DNA of 60,938 nucleotides from an uncultured Clostridia bacterium (GCA_944389475.1 CALXMM010000012.1:1-60938), one strand, 5' to 3'. Positions 48,038-57,842 are shown, counted from the first letter of the stretch. The notes: generated from the letters alone by a model not told the origin. Translations and numbers: made by a program.

Positions 48038-49067
48038 AGTAAAAGGGAATAGTGAACCTCTTATTAGTATAATAATTCCTGTATACAATGAAGAGAAGTA
48101 TTTAAAAAATACAATTAATGCTGTGTTAAATCAAACATATAGTAATTTAGAAATAATAATCGTAAATGATGGATCAAAAGATAATTCAAGAAAAATTATT
48201 GATTATTATGCAGGTATTGATAATAGAATTAAACCAATACATAAAGAAAACTCTGGTGTTAGTAATTCAAGAAATTTAGCTTTAGATAATGCTTTGGGTC
48301 AATACATTTGCTTTATGGATGCTGATGACTATATTTCTAAAGATTATGTGTCTTATTTATATAAAATATTAACAGAAAATAATGCCGAAATATCTTTAGT
48401 GCCATTTCCTCAAAAGTTTACGAGCCAAAGTAAAATAGATTTTAATAAAAATATAGAAAATAAAAATGATACTGTAGAAATTTGGAATGGAAAGCATGCA
48501 GCAGAAGAGATGCTTTATTATAGAATTAAAGAATCTTCTTGGTGTAAACTTATCAGTAGAGAGTTGATAAATAAATACAAAATAAGGTTTAATCCTGAAT
48601 TAAAATGTGGAGAGGGTTTTAATTTTTGTACTACTTGTTTACAGAGAGCAAAAAGAGTAGCAGTTGGACATAAAATAATTTATTTTTATAGAGTAGATAA
48701 TCCACATAGTGCAATGACTAAGTTTAATATGGATATGATAAGAAATGGTATAAAAGCAATTAAGCTTATAAACAATAATTTAATAGATAGGGATAAGGAA
48801 TTGGTAAAAGCTTGTCATTATGCTTTTTGGCATACGCATTGTGATTTTTTTAATATAATGGTTGGATGTCGAGTAAAAGGCAAGTACCCAGAAGACTATA
48901 AAGAAATAAAAAAAATTTGTAGAAAAGATGCTATTTGTATTTTCTCTTCGCCTATAGCCGTGAAGGAAAAAATAAAAGGAGTTTTATATTTAATAAATCC
49001 ATATATAACTGCTAAAATTATAAATTTTTTTAGATTACGTAAGTTTACTATAGATGAAGATAAATAG
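48027..49067 (+). CDS. Glycosyltransferase family 2
   Basis: 346-residue GT-A enzyme: LISIIIPVYNEEKYLKNTIN, IVNDGSKDNSRKII, the metal motif FMDADDYISKDY and KCGEGFNFCTTC, with a basic C-terminus. ATG 48027 has GGAGG 5 bases upstream; the ATG at 48015 overlaps it without a site. It is the last intact gene before the ruined acyltransferase, so this transcript may have lost its original 3' end. Confidence 0.9.
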   Translation: MVNKVKGNSEPLISIIIPVYNEEKYLKNTINAVLNQTYSNLEIIIVNDGSKDNSRKIIDYYAGIDNRIKPIHKENSGVSNSRNLALDNALGQYICFMDADDYISKDYVSYLYKILTENNAEISLVPFPQKFTSQSKIDFNKNIENKNDTVEIWNGKHAAEEMLYYRIKESSWCKLISRELINKYKIRFNPELKCGEGFNFCTTCLQRAKRVAVGHKIIYFYRVDNPHSAMTKFNMDMIRNGIKAIKLINNNLIDRDKELVKACHYAFWHTHCDFFNIMVGCRVKGKYPEDYKEIKKICRKDAICIFSSPIAVKEKIKGVLYLINPYITAKIINFFRLRKFTIDEDK

Positions 49068-49130
49068 TATATTATGGAGAGCAATAACATGGAACAATTA
49101 GGTATACATAGTTTGTAAAAAAATGGTACT

Positions 49131-50629
49131 AATTTATCAGCATATAATGAAAAGCGAATCAAATATATTTATATTATGAAACAATTAACTATAATATGTG
49201 TTGTTCTGTGTCACTTATTAGATCTACGTGTGTAAGTGTCTAATGGATGAAATTAAGTAGTGTTCCTAAAATTTTAAAATTACTATGTTTATAATTGGAA
49301 GAATTGGAGTTCCGCTATTTGTTTTTGTATAAGGAGTATTACCTTTAAATAAAAAATTTGAAAATGATAAAGATAATATTAAATTTAATAAAAAATCTAA
49401 TTTCTTTATTAATCGTAACTGAAATATGGAATATAAATTATTATATATTCATGAAAATATGGTACTCACAAGAGTTTGATAGTATAGAATTTGAAATATT
49501 ACTCTTTTTTTAAAAAATCAAATTCACCTAATATGTGGTATATTACTATGATTTTAGAAATGTATATGGCTATTCCTTTTTTATCTATAATTGTGTATAA
49601 ATTTTCATTAAAAGCAATAAATATACCTATTATAATTTGGTTTACTTGTTCAACATTAATACTTAGTGTTTCAGTATATGTATACTAATATGTTGGAAAG
49701 CTATACCATGTTTTTTATTAGTAAATGGAGTAATTTTATTAAATAAAAGTTCAAATTTGAAAAAGCACTATAGAAAAGTACTAACAATATATATTGTTAG
49801 CATTATATGAAAATTGTATATTTGCTATTTCTTTGTATGTATTTATAAATTTGAATTTATGAATGTAAGTAAAATTGATTTATTGAAATATTTTGCCACT
49901 TAAAAATAAATATAGTTCATTTTTTTTTTATTAAAGCATTATTAGCTGTATATATATAATATTCACTATAATTTATTGCGCTTTTAACGATGAAAAAAGG
50001 TGAAGAAAGGATTTAGGAATTTTATTGATTTTCTTTTATATATTTATATATAGAATAAGTATAATAGAGTTTATAGGAAAATATATTCTAAAATATAATA
50101 GAATTATTTTTATAGAATTAAAAGATATATTTTTATTTGGAAAATATGCAATATTTTTATTGCTTTTGAATTTGAAGGTTATATTTATTTCTATGGTAAA
50201 AGATTAGAAAAGATAAAACATAAAAACTTAATAAGCATTCTATGTATTTGTATATCATTACTTCTTTTGCTATATCAAAATATATTGTGAATGGAACTTT
50301 TCAATAGAAAGGAATATATTTACAGATCAAATATGACAATTTTGCTACTTTTATACTTTCAATAGCATTTTTTATTTTAATGCAAAATGTGACAATAAAA
50401 AATAAATATTTATCTAAAATTGTTACTTGATTTGTTTTAGTTACATTAGGTATTTATTATATTCATATACCGATACTTACTATATTAGTATATATTTAAT
50501 TTATATAAATATATTTATTTTAAAGGAATATTTCCTAATATAATAAAAACTGTAATTGTAATCTTATTTAGTTTAGAAATAATTAGTATTGTTAAAAAAT
50601 TGCTGAGAATGAAAAGAATTGTAATGTAG
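49131..50629 (+). pseudogene. Wrecked acyltransferase-3 family gene
   Basis: This 1.5-kb stretch has no intact gene but reads, across several frames, as pieces of a membrane O-acyltransferase. An N-terminal piece, KRIKYIYIMKQLTIICVVL then CHLLDL, is at about 49150-49230. Next come GRIGVPLFVFV and a stop, LISLLIVTEIWNINYYIFMK, SPNMWYITMILEMYMAIPFL (49491-49688 frame), and a tail with LGIYYIHIPILTILVYI and PNIIKTVIVILFSLEIIS, ending at TAG 50627-50629. Several stops and frameshifts separate them, so the damage is not recent. It would have acetylated the Wzx/Wzy glycan. The total length is greater than one normal gene, so extra DNA may be included. An intact family member is at 52911. Confidence 0.78.
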
Positions 50630-50654
50630 TATAAAATGAAGGAAGGAATATTTT

Positions 50655-51755
50655 ATGAAATACGATTATTTAATAGTAGGAAGTGGACTTTTTGGTTCAA
50701 TATTTGCATACGAAGCAAATAAAAAAGGAAAGAAATGTCTAGTAATAGAAAAACGACCACATGTAGGAGGAAATATATATACAGAGAACGTAGAAGGAAT
50801 ACAAGTACATAAGTATGGGGCCCATATATTTCATACAAGCAATAAAGATGTTTGGAATTATATTAATCAATTTGCAGAATTTAATCGTTATACAAACTCA
50901 CCTGTTGCAAGATATAAAGATGAATTATATAACATGCCTTTTAATATGAACACATTTCATGCTTTATGGGGAGTTATAACACCAGATGAAGCAAAAGCAA
51001 AAATAGAAGAAGAAAAGAAAGAAGCAGGAATAACAGAACCAAAAAATTTGGAAGAACAAGCAATCAGTTTAGTTGGAAAAACAATATATGAAAAATTAGT
51101 TAAAGGATATACAGAAAAGCAGTGGGGTAGAAAAGCAACAGAACTTCCAAGCTTTATAATTAAAAGACTTCCAGTAAGATTTATATATGATAATAATTAC
51201 TTTAATGATAGTTATCAAGGGATTCCTATTGGTGGGTACACACAAATTATAGAAAAAATGTTAGATGGTATAGAGGTAAGGTTAAATTATGATTATTTTG
51301 ACCATAAAGATGAATTAAAGGATATAGCTGATAAAATTATATTTACAGGACAAATAGATAAATTTTATGATTATAAATTTGGAGAATTAGAATATAGAAG
51401 TTTAAGATTTGAAACGGAAACATTAAATACAAGTAATTATCAAGGAAATGCAGTGGTAAATTATACAGAATACGAAGTTCCATATACAAGAATTATAGAG
51501 CATAAACATTTTGATTATGTAGATACAGGTAAAACTATAATTACAAGAGAATATCCTGCAAAGTGGGATAAAGACAAAGAACCATATTATACAATTAATG
51601 ATGAAAAAAACTCTAATTTATATAATAAATATAAAGAATTATCAGAAAAGGATAATAAAGTAATATTTGGAGGAAGATTGGGACAATACAAATATTTTGA
51701 TATGGATAAGGTAATTGCAGAAGCTTTAAAATGTGTAGAAAATGAATTAAAATAA
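50655..51755 (+). CDS. glf: UDP-galactopyranose mutase
   Basis: Interconverts UDP-galactopyranose and UDP-galactofuranose, indicating galactofuranose in the surface glycan. The 366-residue flavoenzyme shows the FAD-binding LIVGSGLFGSIFAYEA and VIEKRPHVGGNIYTE, YGAHIFHT, the active-site region GYTEKQWGR, LPVRFIYDNNYFNDSYQGIP, GGYTQIIEKML and the C-terminal IFGGRLGQYKYFDMD. RBS GGAAGGAA. It follows the pseudogene by 25 bp and ends at a good terminator, closing the operon. Galf requires a dedicated transferase; one of the neighbouring GT2s could serve. Confidence 0.96.
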   Translation: MKYDYLIVGSGLFGSIFAYEANKKGKKCLVIEKRPHVGGNIYTENVEGIQVHKYGAHIFHTSNKDVWNYINQFAEFNRYTNSPVARYKDELYNMPFNMNTFHALWGVITPDEAKAKIEEEKKEAGITEPKNLEEQAISLVGKTIYEKLVKGYTEKQWGRKATELPSFIIKRLPVRFIYDNNYFNDSYQGIPIGGYTQIIEKMLDGIEVRLNYDYFDHKDELKDIADKIIFTGQIDKFYDYKFGELEYRSLRFETETLNTSNYQGNAVVNYTEYEVPYTRIIEHKHFDYVDTGKTIITREYPAKWDKDKEPYYTINDEKNSNLYNKYKELSEKDNKVIFGGRLGQYKYFDMDKVIAEALKCVENELK

Positions 51756-51762
51756 CATTTAG

Positions 51763-51804
51763 AAGTAAAGTCTATATAGCATAAACGTAGACTTTACTTT
51801 TTTT
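51763..51804 (+). terminator. Intrinsic terminator of glf
   Basis: AAGTAAAGTCTA (51763-51774) pairs perfectly with TAGACTTTACTT (51788-51799). T runs on to 51804. Confidence 0.9.
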
Positions 51805-51853
51805 GTAAATTTTATCAAAATAATAGTTAATAATGTTCTTTCTAAAATTATTA

Positions 51854-51882
51854 TTGAATATTAGATATCAACGTGATATTAT
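51854..51882 (+). promoter_or_regulatory. Promoter of the GtrB-like / acyltransferase unit
   Basis: TTGAAT (51854-51859), a 17-bp spacer ending CGTGA, then TATTAT (51877-51882), with an extended -10 TG. The leader to the ATG is about 95 bases; nothing recognisable lies in it. Confidence 0.65.
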
Positions 51883-51982
51883 ATACAAAAAAATATATAA
51901 AAGATTAGAGGATATTAAAAAAGAAATTACTTTTATTAATTAAGATACTATCGAGCAAACCATGAAAGGAATGTATTTTATT

Positions 51983-52939
51983 ATGAAAAAAGTTTCAGTT
52001 GTAGTACCAATGTATTATGAAGAAGAGGTAGCAGAAGAATGCTATAAAAGATTAAAAAAGGTATTAGAAAATTTAAATGATTACGATTATGAAATAATAT
52101 TTATAAATGATGGAAGTAAAGATAAAACTTTAAGTATTTTAGTGAATATAGCAAATGAAAACAAAAAAGTAAAAGTTATATCTTTTTCTAGGAATTTTGG
52201 TCATCAATGTGCAGTAACAGCTGGACTTCAATATGTTACAGGAGATGCAATAGTAATAATTGATGCAGACTTGCAAGACCCACCAGAGCTTATACCAGAT
52301 ATGTTAAAACTTTGGGAGCAAGGCAATGAAGTAATATATGGAAAAAGAAAATCTAGAGAAGGAGAATCTAAATTCAAATTACTAACTGCATCAATGTTTT
52401 ATAAAACATTAAATGCTTTATCAGATGTTGAAATACCAAGAGATACAGGAGATTTTAGATTAGTAGATAGAAAAGTTGTAGATGTAGTAAATTCTTTACC
52501 GGAGCACAATAAATTTTTAAGAGGACTATTTAGTTGGGTAGGCTTTAGACAAACACCATTTGAATATGAAAGAAAAGAAAGATTTGCAGGTAAAACGAAA
52601 TATCCATTAAAGAAAATGCTTAAACTAGCCAAAGATGGAATTTTTAGTTTTTCTACAAAGCCTCTAAAAATTGTAGGGGCTATGGGAATAATTTCTATGC
52701 TAATTTCTATATTAATTTTAATATATACAGTATTATCATATATTTTTAATTGGAATAATTTAACTGCTGGTTGGACATCTATGATGGTAACAATGACTTT
52801 CTTAGGAGGCATGATTCTTATTTCTTTGTGGATGATAGGTGAGTATATTGGACGAATTTATGATGAAACAAAGAGAAGACCACAATATATTATAGAAAGG
52901 ATGATCAACATTGGAGACAGCGATAAAAAAGAAGAGTAG
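51983..52939 (+). CDS. GtrB-like bactoprenol glycosyltransferase (GT2)
   Basis: 318-residue relative of the enzyme at 28958. It has VSVVVPMYYEEEVAEECYKR, INDGSKDKTL, SFSRNFGHQCAVTAGLQYVT, IDADLQDPPELIPDMLKLWE and RDTGDFRLVDRKVV, with two C-terminal membrane helices (about 235-258 and 270-292). It charges undecaprenyl phosphate with a sugar. ATG 51983 lies 12 bases after AAAGGA; the ATGs at 51962 and 51971 overlap that site. Unlike the first copy it has no GtrA neighbour and must share a flippase or use the one at 28525. It overlaps the acyltransferase gene by 29 bases. Confidence 0.91.
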   Translation: MKKVSVVVPMYYEEEVAEECYKRLKKVLENLNDYDYEIIFINDGSKDKTLSILVNIANENKKVKVISFSRNFGHQCAVTAGLQYVTGDAIVIIDADLQDPPELIPDMLKLWEQGNEVIYGKRKSREGESKFKLLTASMFYKTLNALSDVEIPRDTGDFRLVDRKVVDVVNSLPEHNKFLRGLFSWVGFRQTPFEYERKERFAGKTKYPLKKMLKLAKDGIFSFSTKPLKIVGAMGIISMLISILILIYTVLSYIFNWNNLTAGWTSMMVTMTFLGGMILISLWMIGEYIGRIYDETKRRPQYIIERMINIGDSDKKEE

Positions 52940-54017
52940 GGATTCTAATATAGAATTATTAAGAATTGTTGCAATGTGTTTAATAATATTTCATCATCTA
53001 GCTTTGAATACTGGAATAATAGATGGATATACTTTAAGTAAGACAATGATTTTTGGAATAATGGGTGGAATAGGTGGAAAAATAGGAGTTATTATATTTG
53101 TACTTATAACTGGATATTTTAGTATTAATAAAAATTTTAGTTTTAAGAAAGTATTCATATTATGGTTCCAAATATTTTGCTATTCAGTTGGTTTTATGCT
53201 GATATTTAGACTAACTGGAATAGAAAAATTGGGAACAGTAGATACTGTAAAAACATTTTTTCCATTAGCCTATAATCAATATTGGTTTATAACAGTTTAT
53301 TTGTATTTGCTATTGTTAACACCATTTATTAATAAGTTTTTAAATAGCTTAAGTAAAGAAAATTATCAAAAATTGTTATTAATATTAACTATTATTTTTG
53401 TAATAATACCTACTGTTTTTTATACTAATTTATTAATAGGAAGTACTTTAACTCCGATTGGAATATTATTATTTATATATGTATATATACTTGGAGGATA
53501 TATAAGATTATATGGTATTAAATTTTTTGAAAATAAGAAATTAAGAAATATAATTCTAATTTGCTTAGGCTATATAGTAGTACTTGCGATTGCTTTAATT
53601 GGTAAAAAGCTAGAACTACATAATAAATTCTGGGGTAATTTATTTGCTTATTACAGAGAAATGAATTCAGTATTTATTTTAGTGCCTTCAATTGCATTGT
53701 TTTATATTTTTAAAGAATGGAAATTAAAATCAAATAGAGTCATTAATTATTTTGCAAGTATAAGCTTTGCAGTATATTTATTCCATGAAAGTAATTTTAT
53801 GAGATATAGATTATGGCATAATATATTTGGTATAGATTTCATACAGAAGATACCAGGAGGTCCACTTTCTACATTAATAATTGCTATAATTAGTTTTTAT
53901 TTAATAACAGCGGTTATAGAATTTTTAAGAAAAAATATTATAGAAAAGAATGTTTTAAAAATAAAACCATTAAATCGTTTATTTAATAAAGTAGATAATT
54001 TTATGATTTTAAAATAA
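52911..54017 (+). CDS. Acyltransferase-3 family membrane O-acyltransferase
   Basis: Predicted to acetylate sugars of the surface glycan. The 368-residue protein has about 10 membrane helices. The N-terminus SNIELLRIVAMCLIIFHHLA carries the conserved Arg and His. ITGYFSI, QYWFITVYLYLLLLTPFIN and the C-terminal SFAVYLFHESNF are typical. It starts at TTG 52911, after AAAGGA, inside the preceding gene. It is the intact counterpart of the ruined gene at 49131, though the two sequences look different and are not a recent copy. The following gene starts 16 bp on, so both are cotranscribed. Confidence 0.9.
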   Translation: METAIKKKSRDSNIELLRIVAMCLIIFHHLALNTGIIDGYTLSKTMIFGIMGGIGGKIGVIIFVLITGYFSINKNFSFKKVFILWFQIFCYSVGFMLIFRLTGIEKLGTVDTVKTFFPLAYNQYWFITVYLYLLLLTPFINKFLNSLSKENYQKLLLILTIIFVIIPTVFYTNLLIGSTLTPIGILLFIYVYILGGYIRLYGIKFFENKKLRNIILICLGYIVVLAIALIGKKLELHNKFWGNLFAYYREMNSVFILVPSIALFYIFKEWKLKSNRVINYFASISFAVYLFHESNFMRYRLWHNIFGIDFIQKIPGGPLSTLIIAIISFYLITAVIEFLRKNIIEKNVLKIKPLNRLFNKVDNFMILK

Positions 54018-54032
54018 ATAGGGGTGATTGCA

Positions 54033-55043
54033 ATGCATAATGTATCAGTTATTACAATATTTAAGAAGAGACATCAAAAAGTAAAAGAATGCTTAAATAG
54101 TTTAATAAATCAAACTTTAGAGAATATAGAAATTATTTGTATTTATAAACAAGAAAATACACAAATTGATACCTTTGTAAAGGAAACTCAAGAAAAACAT
54201 AATAATATAAAAATTATATATAAAACAAAAGCGCAAGATGTTGTAGCTAAAAATAAAGCTTTAGAAGAGGCTGATGGAAAATATCTTTTAGTTTTGAATG
54301 GAAATATGTGCTTAGAAAAAACAGCATTAGAAAAGATGTTCAGCAGTGCAGAAAAAAACGATACAGACATTGCAATTTGTGGCTATAATATAATTGATAT
54401 AAATTCAAATGAGTTAATAAAAACAGGATTAAATAATAAATTTCAAGAGAATGAAAATTTGGATGGGAAAAATTTAAATTTAGCATATTTAAATTTAGAT
54501 GCAGGTAATAAACTAATAAAAAGAGAAATTATGCAAGACATAAAATTTGAAAATTATGATGAATGTCAAGATGAAATTCTTGTATTAAGTTGTTATGCTA
54601 AAGCAAATACGGTTTCATTTGTTAATGATGAGCTATTCTATAAATATGAAGATAATTCGATTCATAATTTAAAAAATGCAGTTCAAATCAAAGATTTAAA
54701 AGATGGATTAGTAGAAGTTAAGAAATTATTTAAAGAGACCGGAAAATACGAGAAAATGAAAAATATCTTAACATTTATAGCATTTTCAAAAATAGGATTA
54801 AGGTCAGTTATAGAATTATCATTTGATACTGGTAGCGATTTAAAAAACTTGATTAGAGAGACTATGAATTATTTAGATATAAACTTTTTTGAGTGGAGAA
54901 AGAATCCGTGTTTTAAATTTAAAAATGTTCCAAGAAAAAGTTATTGGTTTGCACATATTGCTTATAAATATGGATTTCAACAAACATTTATAAAAATAAA
55001 TAAAAAATTGGTGGAGAAAGGTAATAGGCTATTAAGGTATTAA
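54033..55043 (+). CDS. Degenerate GT2-like protein lacking the metal motif
   Basis: 336 residues with the skeleton of a GT2: VSVITIFKKRHQKVKECLNS, LINQTLENIEIICIY, KNKALEEADGKYLLVLNGN. But the NDGS motif has become YKQENTQ, and the DSDD metal site is NGNM (near residues 89-92), so Mn2+/UDP binding as in active GT2s is unlikely. The rest (GYNIIDINSNELIKTGLNN, a basic C-terminus) is like the EPS GT2s and the frame is intact over 1 kb. It may be a scaffold or regulatory subunit, or an early pseudogene. ATG 54033 follows AGGGGTG. A perfect terminator follows directly. Confidence 0.72.
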   Translation: MHNVSVITIFKKRHQKVKECLNSLINQTLENIEIICIYKQENTQIDTFVKETQEKHNNIKIIYKTKAQDVVAKNKALEEADGKYLLVLNGNMCLEKTALEKMFSSAEKNDTDIAICGYNIIDINSNELIKTGLNNKFQENENLDGKNLNLAYLNLDAGNKLIKREIMQDIKFENYDECQDEILVLSCYAKANTVSFVNDELFYKYEDNSIHNLKNAVQIKDLKDGLVEVKKLFKETGKYEKMKNILTFIAFSKIGLRSVIELSFDTGSDLKNLIRETMNYLDINFFEWRKNPCFKFKNVPRKSYWFAHIAYKYGFQQTFIKINKKLVEKGNRLLRY

Positions 55044-55080
55044 AGAATAGGATACTTAAAAGTATCCTATTCTTCATTTT
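55043..55080 (+). terminator. Intrinsic terminator
   Basis: A perfect 14-bp stem, AAGAATAGGATACT (55043-55056) with its complement at 55061-55074, loop TAAA, then CATTTT. It begins at the stop codon of the GT2-like gene. Confidence 0.9.
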
Positions 55081-55110
55081 AGGAAGAATGCATAAAAAAC
55101 TATCAAACAC

Positions 55111-55139
55111 TTGTACTTTTTTCATATAAATGATATTAT
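55111..55139 (+). promoter_or_regulatory. Promoter of ruvB
   Basis: TTGTAC (55111-55116), a 17-bp spacer ending AATGA, then TATTAT (55134-55139). A leader of about 115 bases precedes the ruvB ATG; nothing recognisable was seen in it. Confidence 0.65.
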
Positions 55140-55259
55140 TTTAAGGAGAAAATTTAATAAAATAGGAGATTTTTATTTTACAAAAAATCTTTAGAATCTT
55201 TGGAAGAATAAGATTAGGCTACTTATGTTTAGAAAGCAAAGAGAGAAAGGAAAATTTTT

Positions 55260-56264
55260 ATGGATGAAGAAAATTTAATAAATCCCGAATTAATAAACGA
55301 GGAAGAAAATAGATTAGAAAACTCATTAAGACCAAAAACTTTAGATGAATATATTGGTCAAACTAAAGTTAAGGAAAATTTAAGAGTATATATAGAAGCT
55401 GCAAAAAAGAGAGGAGAACCTTTAGACCATGTGCTTTTATATGGACCTCCAGGACTAGGTAAAACTACATTATCAAATATAATTTCTAATGAAATGAATT
55501 CAAATATAAAAATCACATCTGGACCAGCAATCGAAAAGCCTGGTGATTTAGCTGCATTGCTTACTAATTTATCGGAATTTGATGTCCTATTTATAGATGA
55601 GATACATAGGCTTAATAAAAGCGTAGAGGAGATATTATATCCTGCTTTGGAAGATTATACTTTGGATATAATCATTGGAAAAGGACCTAGTGCTAGGTCT
55701 ATAAGATTGGATTTACCTAAATTTACATTGATAGGTGCTACTACAAAAGCGGGTTCTCTTACTACACCTTTAAGAGATAGATTTGGGATTGTAGAAAGAT
55801 TGGAATTATATGAACCAGATGATTTGCAAAAAATTGTAAAAAGGTCAGCTGGAATTTTAAATGTTAATATAGATGATAAAGCTAGTATGGAAATAGCTAA
55901 AAGGTCTAGAGGAACGCCAAGAATTGCAAACAGAATATTAAAAAGAGTTAGAGATTATGCATTGGTTTTAGGCAATGGAGATGTAGACCTAGAAATGGCT
56001 AAAATTGCACTTAATAAACTAGAAATAGATGATTTAGGACTAGACCAAACGGATAGAAATATTTTATTTACAATTATAAATAAATATGCTGGAGGTCCTG
56101 TTGGAATAGAAGCTTTAGCTGCCACAACAGGAGAGGAGATAGAAACTATAGAAGATGTTTACGAACCTTTTTTAATGCAAATAGGATTTATATCTCGTAC
56201 TCCAAGAGGAAGAATAGCACTTCCTGCAGCATATGAACATTTAAATATAGAATATAATAAGTAG
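55260..56264 (+). CDS. ruvB: Holliday junction branch migration helicase RuvB
   Basis: Hexameric AAA+ motor that drives branch migration with RuvA during recombinational repair. The 334-residue length is normal. The N-terminus [19 protein letters not shown] is typical. Walker A is GPPGLGKTT (62-70) and Walker B is LFIDEIHR (Asp113, Glu114). The sensor and specific region is [20 protein letters not shown], then DRFGI. The C-terminal winged helix is [16 protein letters not shown] to [18 protein letters not shown]. No ruvA is present in the window. In many clostridia ruvB lies near queuosine genes, and here queH lies 3.9 kb downstream, with foreign-looking genes between. Confidence 0.97.
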   Translation: MDEENLINPELINEEENRLENSLRPKTLDEYIGQTKVKENLRVYIEAAKKRGEPLDHVLLYGPPGLGKTTLSNIISNEMNSNIKITSGPAIEKPGDLAALLTNLSEFDVLFIDEIHRLNKSVEEILYPALEDYTLDIIIGKGPSARSIRLDLPKFTLIGATTKAGSLTTPLRDRFGIVERLELYEPDDLQKIVKRSAGILNVNIDDKASMEIAKRSRGTPRIANRILKRVRDYALVLGNGDVDLEMAKIALNKLEIDDLGLDQTDRNILFTIINKYAGGPVGIEALAATTGEEIETIEDVYEPFLMQIGFISRTPRGRIALPAAYEHLNIEYNK

Positions 56265-56366
56265 TTAATTACACACATATTTATAGATAATAAATGAAAT
56301 CTATTTATAGATAATACAATGAAATTAGAAATTTCAATAATAAGTAATTTATAGATTGGAGAAAAA

Positions 56367-57842
56367 GTGAAAGAGAAAACAAAAGTAAAGTTAATAGATA
56401 TATTCTTTATCATTATAGCAATGGTTTTATTTGCAGCTACTGTTTTACCTAGAAATTTGGAAAATTTAGATGAAATATGGAATTTTAATTTTGCAAGAAA
56501 TATATCAAATGGATTATTGCCATATAAAGACTTTAATATGCTACAAACACCATTGTTATCATTTATTCTTGGAGGAATTTTAAAACTATTTGGACAAGAA
56601 TTGTTTGTTATGAGAATAGCTTCTTTAGTTTTAGGAGCAGGAATACTATTTATTGCATTTAAAATCTTAAGAGAATTAAAAATAAATACAAAATGGTCAA
56701 TTTTTTCTTCAGCACTATTATTTTTATTTATTAAAGATAGCTTTTATATAGATTATAATTATGCAATTTTATTTGTTACATTATTACTAATTTATATAGA
56801 GCTAAAATATAAAAATTATAGTGTGAAATACAATGTTTTAATAGGACTTCTTGCAGGAATAACTATTTTATTAAAACAAAGCACAGGTATAATAATATCT
56901 GCTATAACTGTTTTGTATTTACTATTAGAAAAGAGAGATAAAGAAACCTTAAAGGCTATTTTATATAGAGTTACAGGAGTTCTTATTCCTTGTATAATTT
57001 TTGTTATATATTTATTTTTAACGAATTCGATGTCAAGTTTTATAGACTATTGTATTTTGGGAATAGGAACATTTCAAAATACAATATCATATTTAAAACT
57101 TTTACGAGAAAAAGATTTAACAGCATTTTTAGCTTTATTAGTGCCTGTTACATTAATTATATTATTAGTAATTAATCTGTTACATGTAAAGCAAGGAAAA
57201 TTAAAAGAGAATATTCAAGACATAATATTATTTGTATTTTCATTAGGTCAATTTATTATGATATATCCAATATCAGATGATATACATTTTAAAATAGCAG
57301 CTTTTCCTACGATAATGGCAATACTATACTATGTTTGCAAGAATATACAAGAATTAAAAAATATTAAGTTATCAATATTTATAGAACACTTTATGAATAT
57401 AATAACAATATCTTTTGTAGGATTATTAATATTAGAATCAATAAATGATATATATTTGTATTCACAAACAGATAAATCAATATTAAAACATTTTTCTAAC
57501 ATACCTATTTCATCAACATTACAAGACAGAATTATAGAAGTAGATAACTTTATACAAAATGAAAAGAAAAATGTATATATATTGGATTCAGAAGCTGCAG
57601 TGTATATGATACCATTGGATAGATATAATAAAGACTTTGATATGTTTTTAAAAGGGAACTTAGGACAAGCAAGCGAAGAAGGACAAATCGAGAAAATAAA
57701 AAACATGAAAGATACATTAATACTAATAAAAAATAATAAGATACCATTAAATTGGCAGACACCAAAAGAAGTAATAACATATGTGAAAGAAAACTTAAGA
57801 AAAGTAGGAACAGTAAGCTTTTTTGATATTTATGAACTTTAG
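56367..57842 (+). CDS. GT-C family membrane glycosyltransferase (PMT/ArnT-like)
   Basis: 491-residue polytopic protein with about 11 membrane helices. The first outside loop has NLENLDEIWNFNFARNISN and LLPYKDFNMLQTPLL, with the acidic pair Asp-Glu typical of PMT/GT39-like enzymes that use polyprenyl-phosphate sugars. The C-terminal about 100 residues are a soluble outside domain. It starts with GTG 56367 after TTGGAG. It could use donors from the GtrB-like enzymes. As in the P-type ATPase gene, the final Glu-Leu-stop is read from the 5' arm of a REP palindrome (57834), so the original end may have been replaced. Confidence 0.82.
   Translation: MKEKTKVKLIDIFFIIIAMVLFAATVLPRNLENLDEIWNFNFARNISNGLLPYKDFNMLQTPLLSFILGGILKLFGQELFVMRIASLVLGAGILFIAFKILRELKINTKWSIFSSALLFLFIKDSFYIDYNYAILFVTLLLIYIELKYKNYSVKYNVLIGLLAGITILLKQSTGIIISAITVLYLLLEKRDKETLKAILYRVTGVLIPCIIFVIYLFLTNSMSSFIDYCILGIGTFQNTISYLKLLREKDLTAFLALLVPVTLIILLVINLLHVKQGKLKENIQDIILFVFSLGQFIMIYPISDDIHFKIAAFPTIMAILYYVCKNIQELKNIKLSIFIEHFMNIITISFVGLLILESINDIYLYSQTDKSILKHFSNIPISSTLQDRIIEVDNFIQNEKKNVYILDSEAAVYMIPLDRYNKDFDMFLKGNLGQASEEGQIEKIKNMKDTLILIKNNKIPLNWQTPKEVITYVKENLRKVGTVSFFDIYEL

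Noticed and set aside
49491..49688. 65-residue open frame considered as a small membrane protein gene
   Set aside because: It lacks a ribosome site and reads as an internal fragment of an acyltransferase continuing in neighbouring frames.
50025..50207. 60-residue open frame considered as a gene
   Set aside because: It lies inside the same ruined acyltransferase region and has no start signal or family resemblance of its own.
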